Shown one piece after another: positions 50,918-59,031 of a stretch of 64,000 nt of DNA. Source of the DNA: Planctomycetaceae bacterium (lineage in GTDB: Bacteria; Planctomycetota; Planctomycetia; Planctomycetales; Planctomycetaceae). Below the pieces are notes generated by a model. The model saw only the letters and a list, made by a program, of their open reading frames with translations, had not been told where the DNA came from and did not search any database. The stretch's first letter is position 1, and every line of letters begins with the position of its first letter. The translations under genes and the position numbers were made by a program. The stretch lies in assembly GCA_002726205.1 (NCBI GenBank), contig PBSL01000009.1:1-64000 (forward strand), written 5' to 3'.

Positions 50918-53392
50918 ATGCCTTGCACGACTCGCCACCTGCCCGTCCTGCTGCTGGGGCTGTTGATAACGGCCTGGTTGCTTCCCGTGACATTGGGACA
51001 GCATCGACCGGCGGATCCGGAAAATTCCACCGTCACCCTGCCGCTGATGTCGTTTTATGGCCAGTCGCTGCAGCGGGGACAACTGCCGTTGTGGAACGAC
51101 CGGTTGGATTTCGGGACCCCGGCCCTGGCCGACGGTCGCATCGGTGTACTCTATCCACCCCACCTGGTCCTGTATCGCCTGTTTGCGCCGGTCACGGCGT
51201 TTCGGATGAACCTGGTGCTGCACTATTTTCTGGCAGCCTGGTTCGCGTACCTGTGCGGTCGTGGTTTTGGCCTGGGTCGCTCGGCGGCCGGTTTAGCGGG
51301 GGTCGTGTTTGTCGGTCAGGGGTTCTTTACCATCCACCTGGCACAACAGTGGTCCTTTACGGCCGGATGCTGGCTTCCCCTGGCGGTGCTTGCCGGCTGG
51401 CGGTGGATGATCTCGCGCGAGCGGAGCTGGCTTCTGGCACTGCCGTTGATTCTGTCGATCCAGGCACTCGCCGGGCATTTCCAGGTGGCATTCTTCACGC
51501 TGGTTTCGGTCCTCGTCGTGACGGCAGTAGCCGTCTGCGTGGTCCCGGAGGGTCGCCGCGTCGGATTGAGACGATCCGGTGGGTTGGTGTTGGCGCTGGC
51601 AGGAACTGTCTGCCTGGTCGCGGTTCAGTGGCTGCCCACGCTGGAGTTGTTGCGACAGGCCGACTGGCGGGGCCGCGGAATCGAATACCTGGGCAGCTTT
51701 GCCGTCCCGCCAGCACTGGCCGTGCAATACGTGGCACCGACGCTGACGAGCCTGCACCCGTGGTGGCAGCAGCTGCTGGCCGCACCATGGCACAGTGATG
51801 CCGGGGAGTGCCTGAACTACGTTGGACTGATCCCGTTCAGCCTGGCATTGGCGACTTTGGTCTATTGTCGGCGGGAACCGGCCGTGATCTGCTGCGGGGT
51901 CCTGTGGCTGGTCTCGTTTCTGTTGAGCCTGGGACCACACCTCTCGACGGTGATTTTTGAGCAGTTGATCCGCCTGCCGGGGTTCGGCATGTTCACCTCG
52001 CCGGCCCGCTGGTCAATCGTCTCCGGCCTGGCACTCGGTCTCCTGGCCGGACGCGGCCTCGACGCTGTTGACGGGGTACGCTTGCGGCGCAGTTGGCGAT
52101 GGTTCGTGGCTGGAAGCGTCCTGGCGATTCTCGTCGCGACCTGGTCAATCCGGTTGGCCGCACAGAAATCGGGGAGGTTTCATCGCACCGCCGACGCCAG
52201 CATCCGGCAGGAGTTGATTTCTCACGGCATTCCGTCCAATCGGGTCCGTTTGGACACACCGGCTGACGCTTTCGCCGACATGATTGGTGGGGAACTGGTG
52301 TTTCCGCTGGCGAACCTGGGTTGCCTGCTGGTCGTACTCTGCATTCCTTCCTTGACCAACCAGTCGACTCGCCGGATCGTGCTGCTGCTGGGCTGGTCGG
52401 TTCTTGACCTGAGTGTCTCGGGATCCCTGCTACGGCGGGCCTGGTGGGAACCGGTCGATCCGGCGACACGAAAAAGTGTCGTGCTGGGCCGGTTGGCCGA
52501 GGAGGATCGGGCGCGAATCATCGGGGCCCAGTCAGCCACCCCGCTGCAACTGGGTCACGCGGCGATCACGCTGCAGCGGTTGCCGGACATGCACCGTTAC
52601 TGGGCAGATGCGGGCCACCCGCCGTATCCCTGGGCAAGATCAGCCACGAATCTTCCGGTGCTGTGGCGCTGGAATGATATCCCCAGCCGGATCTCCTATT
52701 CCCAGTTGTTCGAAGAAGATCATTACGAGTTCATCCGACTGGCCGGCATCCGTTTCTACGTCGAGGGCCCCGTTTCGGCCTCACCGCCGGAAACGCTCCC
52801 TTTTCACTCGCTGCTTCGTCAGCCTGATCCCTGGTTGTCGCGACACGCTTTCGGATCCGGATTTGCTTCGAACCCGTCCTCGTTGGAGTGGACCATCTGG
52901 GAGCTTCCCACCGCTGAGGTGCACCGTGCCTGGTTCTTCCCCCTGGAAGATCCCCCGCTGCCGGCCACCGATCCCCGCGACTTTCGCCAGGTACCTCCAG
53001 CAAGGCGAGGTATGCTCGATAGCGCGCAGGCGGCGGACCTGGTTGCCGATTCGGGCAGTTCCGTCGAGTTGACCGGGAGAGCCGAGCGCCCGGGAGTCCT
53101 GGTTCTCGCCGATTCCCATTACCCGGGCTGGGAAGCGGTGCTGACGCAGTCGGGCAAGAGCCGGCCGGTCCCGATCCAATCGGCGTTTGGTGGCTGGCGG
53201 GCCGTGGAGATTCCCTCGGCCGGGGAGTATCGGATTGCATTTCATTTTCGGCCCCGGTCTTTCCGACGGGGTCTGCGTATTTCACTTTTGTCGCTGGTAG
53301 CCTGGGGGATGGTGTGCTTTCTGTTCCTCGCGAATCGACAGCGACGCAGCACCGATGCCGGATCTGCCGGAAAGGGCTCACGAGCGGGTTGA
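50918..53392 (+). CDS. YfhO-like multi-spanning membrane protein (GT-C type)
   Basis: An 824-residue membrane protein. About 12 hydrophobic segments fill residues 1-510, then a periplasmic domain (about 515-785) and a last membrane segment near the C-terminus (about 787-805). The acidic pair in the first loop (NDRLDFGTPALAD) and the LGRSAAGLAGVVFVG-type helices resemble the YfhO/GT-C glycosyltransferase group, which uses polyprenyl-linked sugars. That suggests glycosylation of lipids or wall polymers; substrate unknown. Its close coupling to a pentaheme cytochrome is unexpected for a glycosyltransferase. Confidence 0.8.
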   Translation: MPCTTRHLPVLLLGLLITAWLLPVTLGQHRPADPENSTVTLPLMSFYGQSLQRGQLPLWNDRLDFGTPALADGRIGVLYPPHLVLYRLFAPVTAFRMNLVLHYFLAAWFAYLCGRGFGLGRSAAGLAGVVFVGQGFFTIHLAQQWSFTAGCWLPLAVLAGWRWMISRERSWLLALPLILSIQALAGHFQVAFFTLVSVLVVTAVAVCVVPEGRRVGLRRSGGLVLALAGTVCLVAVQWLPTLELLRQADWRGRGIEYLGSFAVPPALAVQYVAPTLTSLHPWWQQLLAAPWHSDAGECLNYVGLIPFSLALATLVYCRREPAVICCGVLWLVSFLLSLGPHLSTVIFEQLIRLPGFGMFTSPARWSIVSGLALGLLAGRGLDAVDGVRLRRSWRWFVAGSVLAILVATWSIRLAAQKSGRFHRTADASIRQELISHGIPSNRVRLDTPADAFADMIGGELVFPLANLGCLLVVLCIPSLTNQSTRRIVLLLGWSVLDLSVSGSLLRRAWWEPVDPATRKSVVLGRLAEEDRARIIGAQSATPLQLGHAAITLQRLPDMHRYWADAGHPPYPWARSATNLPVLWRWNDIPSRISYSQLFEEDHYEFIRLAGIRFYVEGPVSASPPETLPFHSLLRQPDPWLSRHAFGSGFASNPSSLEWTIWELPTAEVHRAWFFPLEDPPLPATDPRDFRQVPPARRGMLDSAQAADLVADSGSSVELTGRAERPGVLVLADSHYPGWEAVLTQSGKSRPVPIQSAFGGWRAVEIPSAGEYRIAFHFRPRSFRRGLRISLLSLVAWGMVCFLFLANRQRRSTDAGSAGKGSRAG

Positions 53393-53452
53393 CCAATCGT
53401 GGTGACGGTTCCGTGACGACTGTCGTCGGGCCTACAATGGCATCGACTTGGG

Positions 53453-56233
53453 TTGTTGAGCCGTGCCATCGTGATCCGCATTCCACTCGCCAGTTCCTGC
53501 CTGGTCTTGAGCCTGGCGCTGTTGTCGGTCGCAGCCGATCGGCCTGCTGTCGACTTTGTTGACCAGGTCCGGCCGATTCTGCAGGCGCGTTGCTTGAAGT
53601 GTCACGGCCCGGACAAGCAGGAGGGGGGTCTGAGACTGGATCGGCGGGATTCGCTGGTCGCCGGCGGCGATTCCGGAGAGCCGGCGATCCGGCCCGGCAA
53701 GTCGTCGGACAGCCCGCTGGTGCATCGGGTCCTCGGCACCGATCCCGCCACGAGGATGCCTCCCAAGGGACCGGGACTGACACGATCGCAGCTGGCCGTG
53801 CTGAAGACCTGGATCGATCGTGGCGCGGTGATGCCCGAGTCGTCGCCGCGGGAACGTCACTGGGCTTTTCAGCGGTTGGCGCCGGTGGCCCCGCCAAGGA
53901 TCAGGGATCCGGGGCAGGCGGCCCGGGTCAAGAATGCCGTCGATGCATTCGTGTTCGACCGCCTCCGCGAAGCCCGTCTCGCACCGTCGCGGTCAGCTGA
54001 TCGCCGCGTGCTGATCCGCCGGGCAGCGCTGGTTGTCACCGGGTTGCCACCAGGTCCCGGAGAAATCGAGGCCTTCCTGAAAGATCGCCAACCGGGGGCC
54101 TGGCGGCGGGTCATCGATCGGTTGCTGGAGAGTCCGCGGTACGGAGAACGCTGGGCCGGGCACTGGCTGGATCTGGTCCGTTTTGCCGAGACGACCGGGT
54201 ATGAGAGCAACGCGAGGATCTCCAACGCCTGGCATTACCGCGACTATGTCATCCGGGCGCTGAACGAAGATCGCCGCTACGACCGGTTTGTCTTCGAGCA
54301 GCTTGCCGGCGACACCGTCGGTGAGGATGCAGCCACCGGGTTCCTGGTCGCCGGGCCCCGCGATACGGTCAAGAGTCCCGATCTGAAGCTGACACGGCAG
54401 CAGCGTCAGGACGAGCTTGACGAGATCATCACCGCCACCGGCTCGGCTTTCCTGGGGCTGACGATCGGGTGCGCGAGATGTCACAGCCACAAGTTCGACC
54501 CGATTCCGCAACGCGATTATTACTCGGTCCAGGCGATCTTCGCTGGCGTCCGCTACGGTGATCGGCGGATTCGTGGAGAGGAGAACGATCGTTGGCAGGC
54601 ACGGTTGCCGGAGTCGCGGGCGCGGCTGGACCGACTCAAGCGACAACGCGACCTGCTGCAGCAACAACACCGATTGCGGCCGGCAATCGACCTGCAGGAG
54701 ACGAGCGAGAAGTTCCCCGCGGTGACCACGCGAATGATTCGGCTCGAAATTCATGCCACCAACGACGGGGCGGCAGCCCGGCTCGACGACCTGGAGGCCT
54801 GGACGCCTCGGGATGCCGGGCCCGCTCGCAACGTCGCGCTGGCCGCGGCCGGGGCAGTGGCGGACCAGTCGAGCTACTCGCTGGACAATCAGTCGAGGCT
54901 GGCCGAGAACCTGATCGACGGGGCTCGCAAGCTGAACTTCTTCTGGCGGGCCAGGCTGGCCGGCCCGTCGTGGGTGACGATCAGGTTTGCCGGTTCGCGG
55001 ACGATCGATCGCGTGGTGATCAAGGCAATGGGTGGCAGTGTTCCGGTCGATTACGACATCCAGGTGCCCGACGCCGGGGGCTGGCGGACGATTGCCCATT
55101 CTCGCGACCGGATGCTGCATCCGGCTGACAATCGCAAGGCCGAAAGCATTCGATTGGCCGGTGTCGCTGCGGCTCCAACAGCCGCGATTCGTGAGCTGAT
55201 GGGACGATTGGCCGCTGTCCGGCAGGAAGTCGACCGCCTCAGCGCCGGCCCACAGGGGTTTTTGGGGCGGTTCGAGACACCGGAAACAACGTATCGGCTG
55301 AAGCGAGGAGATCCGCTGCAGAGGCTCGAGCCGGTGTTGCCCGGCGCCCCCGGTTTGCTCGGTTCACTGAAACTTGCTGCAGCCGCCGACGACAGGACGC
55401 GCCGAGTCGCGTTTGCCCGCAGGATTGCCGCTGCCAACAACCCGCTGGCGGCCCGGGTCATCGTCAACCGGGTCTGGCAGCATCACTTTGGCACGGGGCT
55501 GGTGGATACGCCATCGGATCTTGGCCGAAACGGTTCTCGTCCGACACACCCCGGGCTGCTTGATTGGCTGGCCGTTGATTTCATCCAGAATGGATGGTCA
55601 CTCAAGCACCTGCATCGTCGCATCCTGCTCTCGGCCACGTTTCAGCAATCGTCCCGGCCGCGCGCCCCGGCGCTGGCCGTCGACAACCAGTCGCGGCTCC
55701 TGTGGCGGTTCCCGCCACGAAGGCTCGAAGCCGAGGTGTTGCGGGATTCGATCCTGGCTGTCAGTGGCAAGTTGAATCTCCGGATGTACGGTCCGGGTTT
55801 TGACTTTTACGACAATCCGGGGAACACGTTCGGGGATTATGTCGCGAAGGAGGAATTCACCGAGGCGGGATGGCGACGGATGATCTACGGGACCAGGATT
55901 CGCCTGCAGCGTCCGGGGGTCTTCGGCGCTTTCGACTGTCCCGACGGGGGGCGGATGGCTCCCAAGCGGTCACGTTCGACCACACCGGTGCAATCGCTGG
56001 GCCTGTTCAACAGTCGTTTCGTCAACCGGCAGGCGGAATTCCTGGCCGAGAGGGTTCGCGGGGCCGTCGGTGAGCAGATCGAGCGGCAGGTCGAGGTGAT
56101 GGTCGAGTGGGCGCTGGGCCGTTCAGCCGACAAGGACGAACGGTCGATTCTGTCCGGATTGGCGTCACGGCATGGGACGGCACAGGTAGCCCGGGTGCTG
56201 TTGAATTCCAACGAGTTCGTGTTCCTGGAGTGA
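53453..56233 (+). CDS. PSCyt1/DUF1549/DUF1553 cytochrome protein with discoidin-like insert
   Basis: A 926-residue exported protein: signal peptide (about 8-28), planctomycete cytochrome c domain with CLKCHGPDKQEGGLRLD (Cys47/Cys50/His51), DUF1549 (about 160-365) with a second heme-like CARCHSHKFDP near 341, and DUF1553 (about 620-920). Between them (about 425-560) lies a region reading like an F5/8-type (discoidin) carbohydrate-binding domain, with NQSRLAENLIDG and WVTIRFAGSRTIDRVVI. The start used is TTG 53453; the GTG at 53471 is also plausible. A TACAAT hexamer at 53433-53438 could be a -10 box. It is paired with the DUF1501 gene ten bases downstream. Confidence 0.88.
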   Translation: MLSRAIVIRIPLASSCLVLSLALLSVAADRPAVDFVDQVRPILQARCLKCHGPDKQEGGLRLDRRDSLVAGGDSGEPAIRPGKSSDSPLVHRVLGTDPATRMPPKGPGLTRSQLAVLKTWIDRGAVMPESSPRERHWAFQRLAPVAPPRIRDPGQAARVKNAVDAFVFDRLREARLAPSRSADRRVLIRRAALVVTGLPPGPGEIEAFLKDRQPGAWRRVIDRLLESPRYGERWAGHWLDLVRFAETTGYESNARISNAWHYRDYVIRALNEDRRYDRFVFEQLAGDTVGEDAATGFLVAGPRDTVKSPDLKLTRQQRQDELDEIITATGSAFLGLTIGCARCHSHKFDPIPQRDYYSVQAIFAGVRYGDRRIRGEENDRWQARLPESRARLDRLKRQRDLLQQQHRLRPAIDLQETSEKFPAVTTRMIRLEIHATNDGAAARLDDLEAWTPRDAGPARNVALAAAGAVADQSSYSLDNQSRLAENLIDGARKLNFFWRARLAGPSWVTIRFAGSRTIDRVVIKAMGGSVPVDYDIQVPDAGGWRTIAHSRDRMLHPADNRKAESIRLAGVAAAPTAAIRELMGRLAAVRQEVDRLSAGPQGFLGRFETPETTYRLKRGDPLQRLEPVLPGAPGLLGSLKLAAAADDRTRRVAFARRIAAANNPLAARVIVNRVWQHHFGTGLVDTPSDLGRNGSRPTHPGLLDWLAVDFIQNGWSLKHLHRRILLSATFQQSSRPRAPALAVDNQSRLLWRFPPRRLEAEVLRDSILAVSGKLNLRMYGPGFDFYDNPGNTFGDYVAKEEFTEAGWRRMIYGTRIRLQRPGVFGAFDCPDGGRMAPKRSRSTTPVQSLGLFNSRFVNRQAEFLAERVRGAVGEQIERQVEVMVEWALGRSADKDERSILSGLASRHGTAQVARVLLNSNEFVFLE

Positions 56234-56242
56234 TCCCGTCAC

Positions 56243-57709
56243 GTGACAACCACAAGCATCTCACCTCCGGGCCTGGGCCTGCTGGACCGTCGCCGTTTTC
56301 TCGGCGATACGACAATCGGGCTGGGCAGCATCGCGCTGGCGAGCCTGTTGCAGGCCGACGGTCGATTGATGGCAAGCCCGGTGATCGACCCGGCCCGGCC
56401 CTCGGCTCCGCGAAGCGGTCACCATCGGGCCCGTGCCAGGAACGTGATCGTTGTTTTCTGTGCCGGGGCGTTCAGCCAGGTCGATTCGTTTGACTACAAG
56501 CCGGAGCTGATCAGGCGGGATGGTCAACCGTTGCCGGGCAACGAGCGACTGGTGACGTTCCAGGGGGAAAACGGCAATCTCAAGCGACCGCTGTGGGAGT
56601 TCCGTCCGCGCGGTCGCTGCGGCAAGATGGTCTCGGACCTGGTGCCCTTCATCGGCGGACAGTCGGATCGGATCTGTTTTCTGCATTCGGTGACCACCAA
56701 GACGAACACGCATGGGCCCGGTGAAAACGTGATGTCGACCGGATTCGTGCCGGACGGTTTTCCGAGTATCGGGGCGTGGTCGAGTTTCGCATTGGGGAGC
56801 GAGAACCAGGACCTGCCGGCGTTCGTGGCGATCGAGGACCCTCGGGGAAATCCCCAGGCGGGGCCGAACAACTGGACCTGCGGGTTCCTGCCGGCACAGT
56901 TCCAGGGGACGCCCTTCAGCATGACCAAGCCGGTTCGTTACCTGCAGCGACCGCGGGGGGTCTCGCCGGAAAAGGACCTGGCGGCCCGCGAGGCGTTGCG
57001 GCGTTTCAACCAGCGCCACGCCGAGCGGTTTCCCGGTGACAGCGAACTGCTGGCACGGGTCGCCAGCTACGAACTGGCGGCGCGAATGCAGCTTTCGGTG
57101 CCGGGCGTGGCCAACCTGGCATCAGAGACCAGGGAAACGCTGGCGCTGTACGGGGCCGACGATCCAGAGAACAAGATCAAGGCCGGCTTTGCCCGCAACT
57201 GCATCCTGGCCCGTCGGCTGGTTGAACGGGGCGTGCGATTCGTGCAGTTGTTCAACGGATCCTACGCGTCGGGTGGTCGGCTCAACTGGGACGGCCACAA
57301 CAAGTTGAAGCAACAGTACGACCACCACGCGAAGATTCTCGACCAGCCGGTCGCTGGCTTGCTGGTCGATCTGGCGCGGCGGGGTCTGCTCGAGGACACG
57401 CTGGTGGTTTTCTGCACCGAGTTCGGCCGGTTACCGATGTTCCAGAGAGGCACGTTCGGCCGCGACCACAACCCCCGCGGATTCACCTGCTGGCTGGCTG
57501 GCGCGGGGGTGAAGGCGCCGCTGAGCTTCGGGGCGACCGACGATTTCAGCTTCCAGGCGGTCGAGAACCCGGCGAGCGTCCACGACTTTCACGCCACGAT
57601 CCTGCACCTGCTCGGTCTCGATCACAAGGCGTTGACGTTCTACCACAACGGCCTGCAACGGCGGTTGACCGACGTGCATGGCGAGGTTCTCAAGGGCATC
57701 ATCGCCTGA
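56243..57709 (+). CDS. DUF1501 protein with Tat-type signal (cassette 2)
   Basis: A 488-residue exported protein. [20 protein letters not shown] is a twin-arginine-like signal with the typical RRRFLG. The sulfatase-like core includes [38 protein letters not shown] and [20 protein letters not shown], with [15 protein letters not shown] near the end. The start is a GTG at 56243. It immediately follows its DUF1549/1553 partner. It ends 13 bases before the convergent DUF1501 fragment. Confidence 0.88.
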   Translation: MTTTSISPPGLGLLDRRRFLGDTTIGLGSIALASLLQADGRLMASPVIDPARPSAPRSGHHRARARNVIVVFCAGAFSQVDSFDYKPELIRRDGQPLPGNERLVTFQGENGNLKRPLWEFRPRGRCGKMVSDLVPFIGGQSDRICFLHSVTTKTNTHGPGENVMSTGFVPDGFPSIGAWSSFALGSENQDLPAFVAIEDPRGNPQAGPNNWTCGFLPAQFQGTPFSMTKPVRYLQRPRGVSPEKDLAAREALRRFNQRHAERFPGDSELLARVASYELAARMQLSVPGVANLASETRETLALYGADDPENKIKAGFARNCILARRLVERGVRFVQLFNGSYASGGRLNWDGHNKLKQQYDHHAKILDQPVAGLLVDLARRGLLEDTLVVFCTEFGRLPMFQRGTFGRDHNPRGFTCWLAGAGVKAPLSFGATDDFSFQAVENPASVHDFHATILHLLGLDHKALTFYHNGLQRRLTDVHGEVLKGIIA

Positions 57710-57721
57710 ACCGGTCGGCCG

Positions 57722-58093
57722 TTACGCCAACAGTTCGCTGACGACCCGCGGCTCGTAGATACTCGTCAGCCGCTCGCGGAGCCCGTTTCGCTCGAAGACC
57801 AGGTCGTGGTGATCCAGCCCCAGCAGGTGTAACACGGTGGCGTGAAAATCGGGAACGCTGACACGGTTCTCGACCGCGGCGTAACCGAATTCGTCGGTCG
57901 CCCCGTGAATGTGACCGGCCTTGATCCCGGCTCCGGCCATCCAGGTCGTGAAGCCCTGGCGGTTGTGATCACGACCGTTCTTCGACTGTGAGATCGGTAA
58001 CCGGCCGAATTCACCTCCCCAGATCACCAGCGTGTTTTCGAGCAGTCCTGCGACCAATAAGAATCCGAGCCAGCGGGCCATGGCGGGAACCAC
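57722..58093 (-). pseudogene. DUF1501 3'-end remnant
   Basis: Only the last quarter of a DUF1501 protein is present: homology to the intact copies runs from about GLLENTLVIWGGEFGRLPIS through GRDHNRQGF and [16 protein letters not shown] to the end (about 110 residues). An open frame starts at 58093, but its first 15 residues (MARWLGFLLVA type) look like a signal peptide from another gene fused at about 58045. The N-terminal three quarters, with the Tat signal and metal sites, are missing. The strand is opposite to both neighbouring cassettes. It probably reflects deletion or recombination; an expressed short protein cannot be excluded. Confidence 0.8.
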
Positions 58094-58165
58094 TTGCGCG
58101 AGAAGAGGAAAAACGCAGTATGTACCATCCTGTAACGGTCTGAAAGATTACCCGGTCGGTCACGA

Positions 58166-58936
58166 CTAGAGGGTTCCAAACAGCGGCGAACCGGCCGTCA
58201 GGCCGCCGTCGACGGGGATCGTGGCCCCGGTGATGAATGCTGACTCGTCGGAGGCCAGGAAAATGGCCAGCCAGGCGACGTCCTCGGGGTCTCCCAGTCG
58301 CTGCAGCGGGTACCACGGCAGCAACTTCTCCAGCGCCCCGGCCTTCTGCTGCCAGTAGTCCAGGCAGCGTTGTGTTCCGATCGTTCCCGGACAGATCACG
58401 TTAGCCCGGATGCCGTCGCGACCATATCTCACGGCGATGTTCTTCGTCAGCGAGATCAATCCGGCTTTGGCAGCGCTGTAACCGGTTTCGCCGATGGCCC
58501 ACAGGGCGTTGACTGACGACACGTTGACCAGGCTGCCGCCTCCCGAGGCAATCATCGTCGGCAAAACCTCGCGTGATGTCAGGAAATGGCTTTCGAGATT
58601 CAGCCGCAGCTCGTCTCGCCACTGGTCGGGCTCGATTTCGAGCAGGTCCTCGGTCAACGAGGAACCGGCGTTGTTGACCCAGGTGTCGATCCCGTTGAGT
58701 GCCGCGGCTGCCTGTTCCACCAGCGAGGCCACCTCGGAGGAATCGGTGACGTCGGTCCGGATGAATTCTGCCTGGCCGTCCGCCGACCGGATCGTCTCGA
58801 CCACTTCCTGACCACGGTCGCTGTCGATGTCGGCCAGGACCACCGCGGCGCCTTCTCGCGACATCGTCGTGGCGATGGCACGGCCGATCCCGTTGGCGGC
58901 TCCGGTAATCACCGCTCGTTTTCCCTGCAATCTCAT
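58166..58936 (-). CDS. SDR-family oxidoreductase (3-oxoacyl-ACP reductase-like)
   Basis: A 256-residue cytosolic NAD(P)-dependent short-chain dehydrogenase. The cofactor motif TGAANGIG (about 11-18), LADIDSDRG after the second strand (Asp at the end suggests NAD preference), NNAG, the catalytic Ser in NVSSVNALW, YSAAK with Tyr and Lys, and the C-terminal ITGATIPVDGGLT are all present. The substrate could be a sugar, alcohol or acyl group. The ATG at 58936 gives the normal RLQGKRAVITG start. It lies beside the DUF1501 remnant and diverges from the third DUF1549 gene. Confidence 0.9.
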   Translation of the reverse strand: MRLQGKRAVITGAANGIGRAIATTMSREGAAVVLADIDSDRGQEVVETIRSADGQAEFIRTDVTDSSEVASLVEQAAAALNGIDTWVNNAGSSLTEDLLEIEPDQWRDELRLNLESHFLTSREVLPTMIASGGGSLVNVSSVNALWAIGETGYSAAKAGLISLTKNIAVRYGRDGIRANVICPGTIGTQRCLDYWQQKAGALEKLLPWYPLQRLGDPEDVAWLAIFLASDESAFITGATIPVDGGLTAGSPLFGTL

Positions 58937-59016
58937 GTTCTCGATCTCACAAGCACGCCACGTGGTCCTCGAGAGCATCCTCATCTTTTCCGCGGCAGCT
59001 TTCCACGCCACGGTCA

Positions 59017-59029
59017 GATAGAATCAACG
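59017..59029 (+). promoter_or_regulatory. -10-like motif just before the third DUF1549 gene
   Basis: GATAGAATCAACG ends two bases before the ATG at 59032; the TAGAAT hexamer is at 59019-59024. If it is a -10 box, transcription would begin at about 59031, making the mRNA leaderless. No -35 box is obvious. The same 13-mer with one change lies upstream of the gene at 40974. Confidence 0.35.
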
Positions 59030-59031
59030 AC

